Assembly: GCA_964654855.1 (NCBI GenBank)
Contig: CAZZJS010000008.1
Span: forward strand, 6,385-70,384
Source of the DNA: JALZUV01 sp964654855
Lineage (GTDB): Bacteria > Pseudomonadota > Alphaproteobacteria > Rickettsiales > JALZUV01
Direction of reading: 5' to 3'
Length of the DNA stretch: 64,000 nt
The notes beneath the pieces are model-generated. The model saw only the letters and a program-made list of their open reading frames with translations. It ran no database searches and was not told the origin of the DNA. Position numbers and translations under genes: made by a program. This document shows positions 1 through 8,295 of this stretch, in pieces. Position 1 is the stretch's first letter. Every line of letters starts with the position of its first letter.

Positions 1-63
1 ATTGCCGAGCATCCTCTAGCTTTTGCTGATGTCTTCCAAACGATAGGACGTTCTTTAGGGTAA
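1..63 (+). CDS. C-terminal tail of a gene cut by the window edge
   Basis: Frame 1 is open from the first base to a TAA at 61-63 and encodes about 20 residues ending in QTIGRSLG. The composition looks protein-like, but the stretch is too short to assign a family. It could be the end of the gene flanking element A or a chance open frame. Confidence 0.3.
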   Translation: MAEHPLAFADVFQTIGRSLG

Positions 64-341
64 GGGACTTTACGAACATATTATTAAGACTATTTCAATG
101 GCTGGGATTTTACACGCACTTCGCACCAAGATGTTTACAAGGCACTTTAAACAAACCACAAGTAACAGCCAAAGTCATCGTTTAGGTTCTTAAGAAAGTA
201 GCAGCTCTCTAACATTGCATTAGATAAAATAAGAGAGAGGTGAGTAGTATAGGCTTGGATTTCTGGTTATTTAGTCTTCCTGTAGAATATAGTTATCGAA
301 TTTCGTCATAACTTTCATCCAACTCTCACCACATTTGTCTT

Positions 342-890
342 CTAAGCCCTCTTAAAGCCTCTTATCACCCAAGCTAATATACTTCCCAGTGCGTATAGGG
401 TTAAAGCAGTTATGAGCCACCACTTAAAAAAGAACCATATGTACTTTGCACGCTCATACACAAGCTGACTTTCGACCATTTGATTCCAAGAGCTTATAGT
501 TTTTTCAATACACTCACTTAGCTTTTCAGTGCTGCATTTTCTATAACTTTCAATGTTTAAGTGTACAGAATAACGTAACTTTTTATTGTGCTGCAGAATG
601 ATGTTTCTTCGTTGCTCTGACTCTGAAATGGGCTCTTTATCATTCTTGACCGCTGTCCTCCCTATCGTGGGTTCTGGAATCTTAGAGTTTGAAGAATCAT
701 ATTCATATACATTAATGTGCTTACGAACTTCTCTTGGTAATGAGAGCAACACTTTTTCTTCAAAATCATGCTCAACAGGCATTTTGGGGTATTGACGATA
801 AGCGTATAACGAAACAAACACGAACCATGACAGCGATATCACAATCCATAGCCTTCGCCAGCCATTCAAATGCGGTAACTTAAATTTCAA
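342..890 (-). CDS. Hypothetical bitopic/two-segment membrane protein
   Basis: A 182-residue protein of no family I recognise. Hydrophobic segments lie near residues 13-31 (rich in W, F, V, L) and 150-175, leaving a polar, charged loop of about 115 residues with KxS- and E-rich stretches. This suggests two membrane helices with a soluble domain between them, and a basic C-terminus (RGFKRA). It lies alone, about 930 bases from the polymerase-like gene to its right, so nothing in the context explains its role. It may be cargo of element A or lie outside it, since the left end of that element is uncertain. Confidence 0.55.
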   Translation of the reverse strand: MKFKLPHLNGWRRLWIVISLSWFVFVSLYAYRQYPKMPVEHDFEEKVLLSLPREVRKHINVYEYDSSNSKIPEPTIGRTAVKNDKEPISESEQRRNIILQHNKKLRYSVHLNIESYRKCSTEKLSECIEKTISSWNQMVESQLVYERAKYIWFFFKWWLITALTLYALGSILAWVIRGFKRA

Positions 891-1824
891 TTTATTTACT
901 CCTATAGGTCTCTATTTTTGCTCTAAAGCAAGATCTGCTGGTGACTGGGGAGTTTCAAAACCTACTATATAAGAGGTCACATTAACCTTTGCTCAAGGAG
1001 CTATTGTATACGCCAATGTCTCCCCAGCCAAAGCTAAGGAGTACGAATGACGGCCGCACAAACCGTATATAGTAAGAGGTTGAAAAGCCCCGCGCAGCCC
1101 TATTTCGACTACGCAAGAAGAGGATACATACCTGCGACTTATTAGCAAGCATGGATGAAATACCATGGTATGATTGCTTGAATGAAAAAGGACCATAGTT
1201 GATCTATCGTGCGCAATGAGTTATATTGGGAATTGAAGTAAAGGGCTCTCTTGGCTCGCCTATGGGGGCATATATTATATTTAGTGTAGGTAGCCTTATC
1301 TTGCCCCTTTAAACCTCCTGCAGCCATGCTTATAATGCGTTTAAACGTATACTAAGAATTATAGGCATCATCTTGACGCTTGCTGAGCACTAATCTACTA
1401 GAATGCCGTTATTTAATCCATAAGAACACCTAAAGTGCTATATTATATAGTAAATAACTGGGTTTATGTATATGAACTGCCTGTGCTGAAGAGTGATCCT
1501 TTGTTTTAGTGTTTCTTAAGCTGTTGATACTTAGAAATAGTTTTTCTGAGGAGATAGCCTTATATGCCCAGAAATAGCATTAAGGTATATTTATCATAAC
1601 CTTATCTCTATTCTTGCGATCAATCAGGGGAGACTATCGATAGTTAATCTCTTCTTTAAGAATTATACCACTGAACGCATTTACCACTGAACCTTCTGAA
1701 TACACTAGGTTATTCTAGGCGTTCCTAGTAATGAAATACTAAGCTATTCCCAGTATATATCCTTACAATAAAATAATATCACAGAGCTTATGTTCTATAG
1801 ATTAAATCTTACTCTTAGGATCAC
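891..1824. other. Long AT-rich stretch without a convincing gene
   Basis: About 930 bases separate the membrane protein gene from the end of the polymerase-like gene. Two open frames of 61 and 67 codons on the minus strand (993-1196 and 1142-1327) overlap each other, have unusual compositions and no recognisable motif, so I do not call them. The stretch holds a possible decayed tRNA-Ala attachment copy (1120-1148). Near 1708-1760 short CTAG-containing repeats occur just downstream of the polymerase-like gene and may be a terminator or replication-related sequence. Confidence 0.4.
1120..1148. repeat. Possible decayed copy of the tRNA-Ala attachment core
   Basis: GAGGATACA (1120-1128) and ACCTGCGAC (1130-1138) occur in the same order as in the tRNA-Ala 3' end, but without about seven bases that separate them there. 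The following bases (TTATTAGCAAGCA) loosely resemble CTCTTGAATGCAA. If real, this marks the left end of element A. Two 9-mers could also match by accident. Confidence 0.3.
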
Positions 1825-3591
1825 CTAAATTTGCTCTAACCCTTTATAGAACTTTAGCATATTATCTATCACTTGTTCATTGCTCCTATTCTGACCGAAT
1901 TCTTTCTTTATGATAGTTTGCTTCCCGGGTGATAGCTTCATTAATCTATCTAATGCCTGATCTTCTATGACTCCTGTCGGATAATCAGCTTTAAGAGGCT
2001 TCTTACCCTGTCTAACTTTAGGCTTTAGGTGCTCTCCTATGAACTCATAGAAAGTTGTCTGGCCAGTTTCTTGCCAGATTGTTTGGCGCGCCCGTTGCTC
2101 GTTCGAATGCGCAAAGAGTTGAATAATAAGCTCTTGATAGTTGCCCCCTGCATCATCCTCTTTAGAGCTATAATAGTGCCTATCATCTCCTTTAATGCCA
2201 TCTATGCGCACAGAACGTAGCTCTTTCTGCCCAAAATCCTTAGCGGCTAGGCGCATGAATGCTTTCTGCATTCTCTCTTTCAGCCGCTCAGCAACACTAG
2301 CTCTGCATATGTAACTATCATGAATGCATAGAATAGGCTCTTTTTCTCTAATGAAGGGATACAGAATAGCCTCTGCGATCTCAGACTCATGATACATGAG
2401 CTCTGTGGCCATACCGGTGCCAAAATAATGAGCAATCGGTTGATGGCGCATTTGTAGCTGACTGATTAGGAGAGAGGTATCAGGATGATCAGTGGGATAA
2501 TCTTGAGGGTTTTCTCGTAGTTCCTTAGCGATGCTCTGCTTCACACTGGCCATGCTCTCATTATTAAGCAAGCGCATGAAGATCATCTTAAGCAGGCTTC
2601 TAAAGAGCTTATCCTGTATTTCATTACCTGTTTTAGGGTATTGAGGGAGTTCATATGGATCACCTATCTCATTTGAGTTAAGCCCCTCCATCGCATAAAG
2701 GATGGCGAAAAACATAGCGCGAAAATCCAGCTCTACGGTTTCCTCCCCATTGATGATAATATAGCGCCTGAGATTGCTTTTAACGCCGAGCCACCATGCA
2801 CCATAGAAGCGCCCACCTTTCTCAAACGATCCATCATTATAGACTCTGTGGCATTGCTTGCTCGCAAGGTTAATGCGCTGGCCGATAGCAACATGTTCAA
2901 ACTTTATATCAATGTCGATATAACTACGCTCTAAGAGTTCATTATAGCCTTTCAGAGCTGCACGTAGTGATTTCGTTTTATGTGTGTCATCATACTCTAT
3001 GATGTTCTTATTGCGCTCTGCGTTACCTTCTGTGAGCTCTTCTCCATCCTTGTTCGATTTCTTTAGGATGATGGTTTCACGGTTAGGATCTCGCTGCGCA
3101 TCACGAGCAGATAACTTATAGTCATGAAAGACTGCTTTGAGCTTCTCAGTATGGCGAATACGGGTAACTTTACCTCGCTTGGTTCTAGGGTCATGATACC
3201 CTGTATGTAGCTCTATATACTCAAGCTTATGAAGCCAATCCACAGCTCTTCGGAGGTTACGAATAGATAGATGAAGCTTATTATAACGGCTTTCGACATT
3301 ATAATTACTGTTTCCCAGCATTATACCAATATAGCCTTCAGGGTTCGTCAAATAGTTGTTAAACAAGTCCAAAAGCATAACACGCAGGTGCCTCTCGAAC
3401 TTTCTCCTATCGAAGCCACTTGTATCTAGTGTCAACACCTCATCATAGATATGCTGGGTCACTCTCTTAGCTTCAGGATAATCACTCCACCGATGTACAT
3501 CAAATGGACGAGAGTTATTCAAACGCTCCCCCTTCTTTTCATGGCTTTCAAGTTCTTCACCTGTTCCCGGGGTATATTCTAAATTAGTCAT
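1825..3591 (-). CDS. Divergent family-A-polymerase-like protein of an integrative element
   Basis: A 588-residue protein. The C-terminal two thirds carry a pattern resembling the palm of family-A DNA/T7-type polymerases. GGRFYG with WW and RR follows near residues 260-280. VELDFRAMFFAILYAMEG, followed by DPYE, lies near 284-310 (motif A-like, Asp at LDF). RSLLKMIFMRLLN lies near 330 (motif B-like R-x3-K). CIHDSY lies near 423-428 (motif C-like HD). The N-terminal 200 residues are charged and may bind DNA. No exonuclease domain is visible. The start overlaps the end of the upstream integrase gene by 8 bases, so the two are translationally coupled. Polymerase activity is inferred from motifs only; proteins of this type are usually annotated as hypothetical. 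Confidence 0.6.
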   Translation of the reverse strand: MTNLEYTPGTGEELESHEKKGERLNNSRPFDVHRWSDYPEAKRVTQHIYDEVLTLDTSGFDRRKFERHLRVMLLDLFNNYLTNPEGYIGIMLGNSNYNVESRYNKLHLSIRNLRRAVDWLHKLEYIELHTGYHDPRTKRGKVTRIRHTEKLKAVFHDYKLSARDAQRDPNRETIILKKSNKDGEELTEGNAERNKNIIEYDDTHKTKSLRAALKGYNELLERSYIDIDIKFEHVAIGQRINLASKQCHRVYNDGSFEKGGRFYGAWWLGVKSNLRRYIIINGEETVELDFRAMFFAILYAMEGLNSNEIGDPYELPQYPKTGNEIQDKLFRSLLKMIFMRLLNNESMASVKQSIAKELRENPQDYPTDHPDTSLLISQLQMRHQPIAHYFGTGMATELMYHESEIAEAILYPFIREKEPILCIHDSYICRASVAERLKERMQKAFMRLAAKDFGQKELRSVRIDGIKGDDRHYYSSKEDDAGGNYQELIIQLFAHSNEQRARQTIWQETGQTTFYEFIGEHLKPKVRQGKKPLKADYPTGVIEDQALDRLMKLSPGKQTIIKKEFGQNRSNEQVIDNMLKFYKGLEQI

Positions 3592-5311
3592 TCAAAACCT
3601 CATCCAAAAAGCTGAAATCAAGCTTCTGCATCGACTCGTTGAGTTGTTTGTCACTTAAGCTGCTACCGTAGTTTCCTGATACACTGTTGTCTAACCAGCC
3701 ACCTAAGGCACCAATTGCATCATGGCCTAATTCTGCTTCTCTCATGGCATCCCTATAACTGTGTCTTAGAGAGTGAAAGCAATCCTTTCGAGGCTCGTTC
3801 TTGACACCAGCCTTTATCTGTTGCCTTGCAAATACCTTACTGTAAGCATCTGCTGGGTCTTTAGGGCTCATAGCGTCTTCGAATAGATAGCCCGTATCAC
3901 CGCTTAGAGCCTTCATTTGTTGAAGGTAGTCGAAGAATCCATATTTACTTAGTGTGCTATTAACGGGGATCTTTCTGACCGAAGCAGACTTCTTAACTCG
4001 ACGGTCTTCTCTATACTTAATATTGAAGAACCATAGGTTCTTCAATTCCTCAATTTCTTCCTTCTTGATGAAGAGAATCTCGCTTAAGCGTGTTCCAGCG
4101 CATAAAGCAATGAGGGGAAGCCAGAATTTGTACTCTTGTTTACGGTGATTCTTAAAGCCCATTACTCCATTTTCTGAAAATAAGAGCTTCAATTGGTCAT
4201 GAGTTAAAGAGTTTCTCTTATTCTTAGCCTTTTCTTCTTCATTTAAGCGTATTCCTTCCGTAATATCATCAAAGGGTATTTTAAATTCCCTGTGAATGAA
4301 CTTAAGTAGTCCCCTAAAATCCCTCATATAGCGGTTTGCTGTATTTGGAGATAGACGTTTGATAGAGTCGTCTTCTTTTGTTTGTGTGATGATTTCCTTA
4401 ACGGTTTTGTTTGGGAATTTTTTAGTGATGTTGCTTGGTAAATGACGCAATGCATTCAGGAGAGTGCGGCTGGTATCAATATCGTACTCAAATACTAATG
4501 AATGAGGGCTTAAGACCTCTAGCATGACTCTCTGGTGAGCCTCTTTCTTCTTGCGTGTATCTTCGCTCTTTTGCTGATTCTCTGGTACGCTATTGTATTT
4601 ATCAATGGCTTCTTGAAGGGTGACTCTGGGAAAATCAAGAGCATTATTCAGATCATGAGTTGCATATCGCTTGCTAGGGTCAAGGCGTTTGTAAACTGCC
4701 TGAGATAAGCTTCTAACCTTTGTTTTTCCCATTCCATCTTTCCAATCCCCCTCATTTCGTTTTCGAATAGTGTGGATGGATTGCACCTTTGCTTGCAAGA
4801 GCGCCATGCAGAGAGATTCAAAATTATGCTGATGTGAGGGCGTCTCCTCATCAAGTTCAATACCAAAGAGAGAAAGTTGATCATTGGCTTGTTGATGCAT
4901 GATTTCCCAGTTGCCTTCGATAATAGCATCAAGGTATTTTTGTTGATACTGAGCATCGCTCTTCTGATTATATTCTTTATAGGCTGTTACTTGTTCCGGT
5001 GATAGGTTTTCTAAGAACTTACGATTATGAGGGCGTGTGCCTTCATCATGGGTGAGCATGAGGTGATAGAATTTTTCACCTATCTGCTCAATAATCTCAT
5101 CTGTCAGCTCTGGTTTATGCGTCATAATGCCTAATTCATGCAGGATTTGAGAAGTTTGCTTCTTTGCATAATAGGTTGCTTCTCTGTAGCTTCCAGTTTT
5201 TAAACTGCGCCACACCTCTTTTTTACCAATTGTAGGCTGTAATTCTTTGGGAACATAGACGCGACAATAATAAGTTCCATCGCGTTTTACTAGGTTTGCT
5301 TGGAGTGCCAT
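3584..5311 (-). CDS. Tyrosine recombinase (integrase) of element A
   Basis: A 575-residue site-specific recombinase, long for the family. The N-terminus (VKRDGTYYCRVYVPKEL) resembles the DUF6538-type arm domain, followed by a long linker and core-binding region. The catalytic domain is C-terminal: AGTRLSEIL carries the first Arg, HSLRHSYRD carries His-x-x-Arg, GGWLDNS carries the Trp at the last His/Trp position, and NYGSS carries the nucleophilic Tyr. The gene starts 85 bases from the partial tRNA-Ala copy at 5396-5442 and reads away from it, the usual placement for an integrase next to its junction. AAGGTG about 7 bases before the ATG is a plausible ribosome binding site. It forms a coupled pair with the polymerase-like gene. 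Confidence 0.9.
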   Translation of the reverse strand: MALQANLVKRDGTYYCRVYVPKELQPTIGKKEVWRSLKTGSYREATYYAKKQTSQILHELGIMTHKPELTDEIIEQIGEKFYHLMLTHDEGTRPHNRKFLENLSPEQVTAYKEYNQKSDAQYQQKYLDAIIEGNWEIMHQQANDQLSLFGIELDEETPSHQHNFESLCMALLQAKVQSIHTIRKRNEGDWKDGMGKTKVRSLSQAVYKRLDPSKRYATHDLNNALDFPRVTLQEAIDKYNSVPENQQKSEDTRKKKEAHQRVMLEVLSPHSLVFEYDIDTSRTLLNALRHLPSNITKKFPNKTVKEIITQTKEDDSIKRLSPNTANRYMRDFRGLLKFIHREFKIPFDDITEGIRLNEEEKAKNKRNSLTHDQLKLLFSENGVMGFKNHRKQEYKFWLPLIALCAGTRLSEILFIKKEEIEELKNLWFFNIKYREDRRVKKSASVRKIPVNSTLSKYGFFDYLQQMKALSGDTGYLFEDAMSPKDPADAYSKVFARQQIKAGVKNEPRKDCFHSLRHSYRDAMREAELGHDAIGALGGWLDNSVSGNYGSSLSDKQLNESMQKLDFSFLDEVLND

Positions 5312-5331
5312 CGTAACACCTTATCGTAACA
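5311..5331. repeat. Tandem octamer at the start of the element A integrase
   Basis: TCGTAACA occurs at 5311-5318 and again at 5324-5331, a 13-bp period, spanning the start codon and ribosome binding site of the integrase. By analogy with the octamers in elements B and C it may be an arm-type integrase site and an autoregulatory site. No second copy was found towards the left end. Confidence 0.35.
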
Positions 5332-5395
5332 GTTAAACAAAACTGCTATCAAACAAGGCTATTAATATATAAATATCAGCATATTACGAAGAAAA

Positions 5396-5442
5396 TGGTG
5401 GAGGATACAGGAGTCGAACCTGCGACCTCTTGAATGCAAATC
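5396..5442 (-). repeat. Partial tRNA-Ala(UGC) 3' end: junction of elements A and B
   Basis: These 47 bases repeat the 3' end of the tRNA-Ala gene at 30318-30393, from the encoded CCA through the T-arm and variable region into the anticodon. The match breaks after TGCAAATC, where the intact gene continues with AAGCGC. A tRNA 3'-end duplication flanked by two integrase genes is the signature of an attachment site left by integration. Confidence 0.88.
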
Positions 5443-5561
5443 TTAATTTATATAAATACCCATAAATCACTGTAGGTATATTAGAAGATATTTATCAATG
5501 GCTTAAACCCATATATTTTGTTCTTGTGGTATCTATAGAGGTGTGCGAAGTTCTATGTGTT

Positions 5562-5580
5562 GGTGCCTATTTGGTGCCTA
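5562..5580 (+). repeat. Candidate arm-type site, left end of element B
   Basis: GGTGCCTATTTGGTGCCTA consists of the octamer GGTGCCTA twice with an 11-bp period, one helical turn. The identical 19-mer occurs at 15273-15291, just inside the other end of the element. The copy here ends 14 bases before the integrase start codon, so bound integrase could also repress its own gene. Confidence 0.55.
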
Positions 5581-5593
5581 TAATGGAGATAAA

Positions 5594-6760
5594 ATGTCAA
5601 ATACAGTGAATATCACTAAGCGCTTTGTGGATAGCAAAGGGGCTGAACCGAAGGATCAAACCTATTGGGATAGTGCTATCCGAGGCTTTGGATTGAAGGT
5701 AACTCCGAAGGGGCGAAAAGTCTATTTGTTCAAATATCGCAATATGGCTAAAACTCAGCGCAAAGCTACGTTGGGAGTGCATGGCAATATCACATGTGAG
5801 CAAGCGCGTAAAATCGCGCAACAATGGTCGCATGAGGTATCACAGGGTAATGACCCCGCTGGCAGAAAACAGATGATAGGCGAGTCCCCTACGATTGCTG
5901 AATTATGTGATCGATACCTAAATCAATATGCCAAACACTACAAAAAAGAGAGCAGTGTTGAATTTGATAGAATTCAGATTGAGAAGCGCATTAAGCCATC
6001 AATAGGCAATTTGAAGATAGCAACGATAAACCAAAATGATATTACGCGCTTACACCATCAAATGCGTGAAACACCTACCCAAGCGAATAGGGTTTTGGCT
6101 GTTCTCTCCAAAATGTTCAATTTGGCCGAGAAATGGGGTTTGCGCCCCGATATGACGAATCCGGTACGAAACATTGACAAATACCCCGAAAAAGCGCGTG
6201 AGCGATTCTTATCGCAAAAAGAGGCGCAACGATTGCTTGCAGTGCTGGATGAAGAGGAGGAAATGGGGATTGAATCGATTTATGTTATTTCTCTCATCCG
6301 TTTGTTAATTTTTACGGGTGCGCGATTGCGAGAGATTATGCATGCAAAATGGGAGTGGCTAGATATGAAAAAAGGCTTTCTGCATTTGCCGGATAGTAAA
6401 ACGGGCAAAAAAACGATTCAATTATCGGCACCCGCTATATCAATATTAAAGAAACTCCCAAAGCAGGAGAAAAATCCTTACATCATTTGCGGAAAGGTTG
6501 AGGGGATGCCTCTAAACAATGCGCGCAAGCCGTGGCTGCGTATTCGTCAAAAAGCAGAACTCGAAGATGTGCGCTTGCATGATTTACGGCATAGTTTTGC
6601 TGCCTTGGCTATTGAGGCAGGAATACCGCTTTACCATGTTGGGAAATTGTTGGGGCATAAACAATCTCGCACAACAGAGCGCTATGCACACTTAGCGGAT
6701 GACCCAATCAAAGCAGCGGCAGAATTAGTAGGAAAGCAGTTGGATAGCCTCAATGGATAA
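5594..6760 (+). CDS. P4-type tyrosine recombinase (integrase) of element B
   Basis: About 388 residues from the chosen ATG. The frame is open from 5543, but GGAG at 5585-5588 sits 5 bases before the ATG at 5594, and the protein then begins MSNTVNITKRFVDS, as P4-type integrases do. An N-terminal DUF4102-like arm domain (WDSAIRGFGLKVTPKGRK) is followed by a core-binding domain and a C-terminal catalytic domain with TGARLREIM (Arg), HDLRHSFA (His-x-x-Arg), LLGHKQ (His) and ERYAHL (Tyr). All catalytic residues are present. It lies 150 bases from the tRNA-Ala copy at 5396-5442 and overlaps the next gene by 8 bases. Confidence 0.93.
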   Translation: MSNTVNITKRFVDSKGAEPKDQTYWDSAIRGFGLKVTPKGRKVYLFKYRNMAKTQRKATLGVHGNITCEQARKIAQQWSHEVSQGNDPAGRKQMIGESPTIAELCDRYLNQYAKHYKKESSVEFDRIQIEKRIKPSIGNLKIATINQNDITRLHHQMRETPTQANRVLAVLSKMFNLAEKWGLRPDMTNPVRNIDKYPEKARERFLSQKEAQRLLAVLDEEEEMGIESIYVISLIRLLIFTGARLREIMHAKWEWLDMKKGFLHLPDSKTGKKTIQLSAPAISILKKLPKQEKNPYIICGKVEGMPLNNARKPWLRIRQKAELEDVRLHDLRHSFAALAIEAGIPLYHVGKLLGHKQSRTTERYAHLADDPIKAAAELVGKQLDSLNG

Positions 6761-7661
6761 ATCTGCTTCTTCAGCACTAATAAAGATCATTATGGCGACG
6801 ACTCAATCGCTGGTGAAAGATGAAAATTCTCACCAATCTTATTTTGACATGAGAAAGCAAATAATTCCCTATTTCTGTAATCTCAATGATGAAAAAAAAT
6901 TGGAAGCTATTAAACTGCTTGAGGCGGAGTTAGGAGGAAAAGATATTTTGCGTCTGCTTGTGCCAGATCAATATATCGCCAATCTCCTTGCCGTATTAAA
7001 TGCTCATTATATTTCAGCCTCTAATGGTGTTTCTCTTGCAAATCTGATTGAGAATCTTGATTCATACCTGCTACCCCAACAGGGGAGCCTACAATCAAAA
7101 GCGCGAAAATTGCTATTAGGGTTTATAGCGACCCAGTTAAGAGAAAATGATGCAACACTAAATGGTGCATATCTTATTTTAGGGGATATGTTCAATACTA
7201 GCGAAAGTGATGTTAAGCGGGGCTATAAAGAGTATATTGAAAGCGACCTCCACCGTAATGATCATGCGTTTCAATACCATTTATTGCTGATTTCATTTTG
7301 TATGCTTGAATGTGCTAGAGAAAATTGGCGATTGTCAGAATTAGAGCTTTCAAGCGAGCCATCTTCCAATAAACGGGAAAAGTTAAAAAAAGCCTACGGT
7401 GCCTATGATAAATGGCGAATGAATACGATGATAAGTAATCGTGATGAAGCGCGTGAAATGCTGCTCTCTGACGAGCCGTTAGTTGCCAAATTTATGCGAC
7501 CGGAATTTGTAGATTTGCTTAATACGAAGCAAGCAGATTTCACGAATGAAGAAATTATCGCTATTTTAATGTTGCGTATATTTCAAATTGAAGATGATTC
7601 ACCTATCAATTTGCGTTCAGCATTTTCATTAGATGAACCTGTGTCAAAGTCTTTGGCCTAG
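6753..7661 (+). CDS. Unknown protein coupled to the element B integrase
   Basis: A 302-residue soluble protein with no family I recognise. It is mostly predicted helical, rich in Leu, Glu and Lys, with no signal peptide or clear membrane segment. A mid-protein stretch (FQYHLLLISFCMLECAREN) is hydrophobic but interrupted by charges. The start overlaps the end of the integrase gene by 8 bases, implying translational coupling and a possible role in integration, excision or their control. Base composition matches the integrase. Confidence 0.6.
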   Translation: MDKSASSALIKIIMATTQSLVKDENSHQSYFDMRKQIIPYFCNLNDEKKLEAIKLLEAELGGKDILRLLVPDQYIANLLAVLNAHYISASNGVSLANLIENLDSYLLPQQGSLQSKARKLLLGFIATQLRENDATLNGAYLILGDMFNTSESDVKRGYKEYIESDLHRNDHAFQYHLLLISFCMLECARENWRLSELELSSEPSSNKREKLKKAYGAYDKWRMNTMISNRDEAREMLLSDEPLVAKFMRPEFVDLLNTKQADFTNEEIIAILMLRIFQIEDDSPINLRSAFSLDEPVSKSLA

Positions 7662-7775
7662 GTTCAAAGTTTTTTGCTCACCTAGCCAAAAGGTTTGTTC
7701 TCCCAGTATTTTAGCATTGTTGGAAGGCGATAAGCGTCTCCACAAATGTTGAAATCAATAATTGGGGAAAGAACC

Positions 7776-7991
7776 ATGCAGAAAAAATATTATTCACCGA
7801 AAGAATTATCGGAACTGTGGGGCGTGTCGGAAAATACGCTTCGCAAATGGCGCTGGGAGGGGAAAGGGCCAAAATTTGTCAAATTAGGTGCGCGGGTGGC
7901 ATATCGTGCGGTCGATATTGACACTTATTCGGAGCAAAACCTTCATTCATCTACCACCTTAGCGATGGAGGAGGATCATGCCTCATTATAA
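7776..7991 (+). CDS. AlpA/excisionase-like MerR-type HTH protein
   Basis: About 71 residues from the ATG at 7776, chosen because GGGGAAAG lies 5-12 bases upstream; the frame also has an ATG at 7746 without a good ribosome binding site. KYYSPKELSELWGVSENTLRKWRWEGKGPKFVKLG is a classic winged helix-turn-helix of the HTH_17/AlpA class, ending in an R-x-VDI-x-Y wing. Such proteins act as excisionases or activators of integrase in P4-like elements. The stop overlaps the next gene by 14 bases. Confidence 0.82.
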   Translation: MQKKYYSPKELSELWGVSENTLRKWRWEGKGPKFVKLGARVAYRAVDIDTYSEQNLHSSTTLAMEEDHASL

Positions 7992-8295
7992 GCTAAATTT
8001 TGATGCAATAAACGAGAAAGCGCTACAGCACAGTTTTGCCATATTGCGGCGTTGGTTGCCGGATGGAAAGATTGCATGCGGAGAATATATTGCGCGTAAT
8101 CCCAAACGAGCAGATCGCAAGGCCGGATCGTTTAAGATCAACCTCACTAGCGGAAAGTGGGCAGATTTTGCAACGGGAGATAAAGGCTCAGGCTTTATCT
8201 CATTGGCATCCTATCTTCATAATCTTGAAACTTATGAGGCGGCAAAGCAATTAGCGCAGATGCTTGGGATGGTGGGGGTGAGTCATGACCAATAA
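7978..8295 (+). CDS. Primase-associated N-terminal-like protein
   Basis: A 105-residue protein with the pattern SFKINLTSGKWADFATGDKG followed by a small helical end (ISLASYL, AAKQLAQMLG). This matches the CHC2-type region that precedes the Toprim domain in mobile-element primases, here without visible zinc cysteines. It is encoded separately from, and overlaps by 11 bases, the Toprim/helicase protein that follows. Inferred role: initiation of element replication together with that protein. Confidence 0.7.
   Translation: MPHYKLNFDAINEKALQHSFAILRRWLPDGKIACGEYIARNPKRADRKAGSFKINLTSGKWADFATGDKGSGFISLASYLHNLETYEAAKQLAQMLGMVGVSHDQ

Noticed and set aside
993..1327. Two overlapping open frames of 61 and 67 codons on the minus strand
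   Set aside because: They overlap each other in different frames, have no ribosome binding site or family resemblance, and lie in an AT-rich gap.
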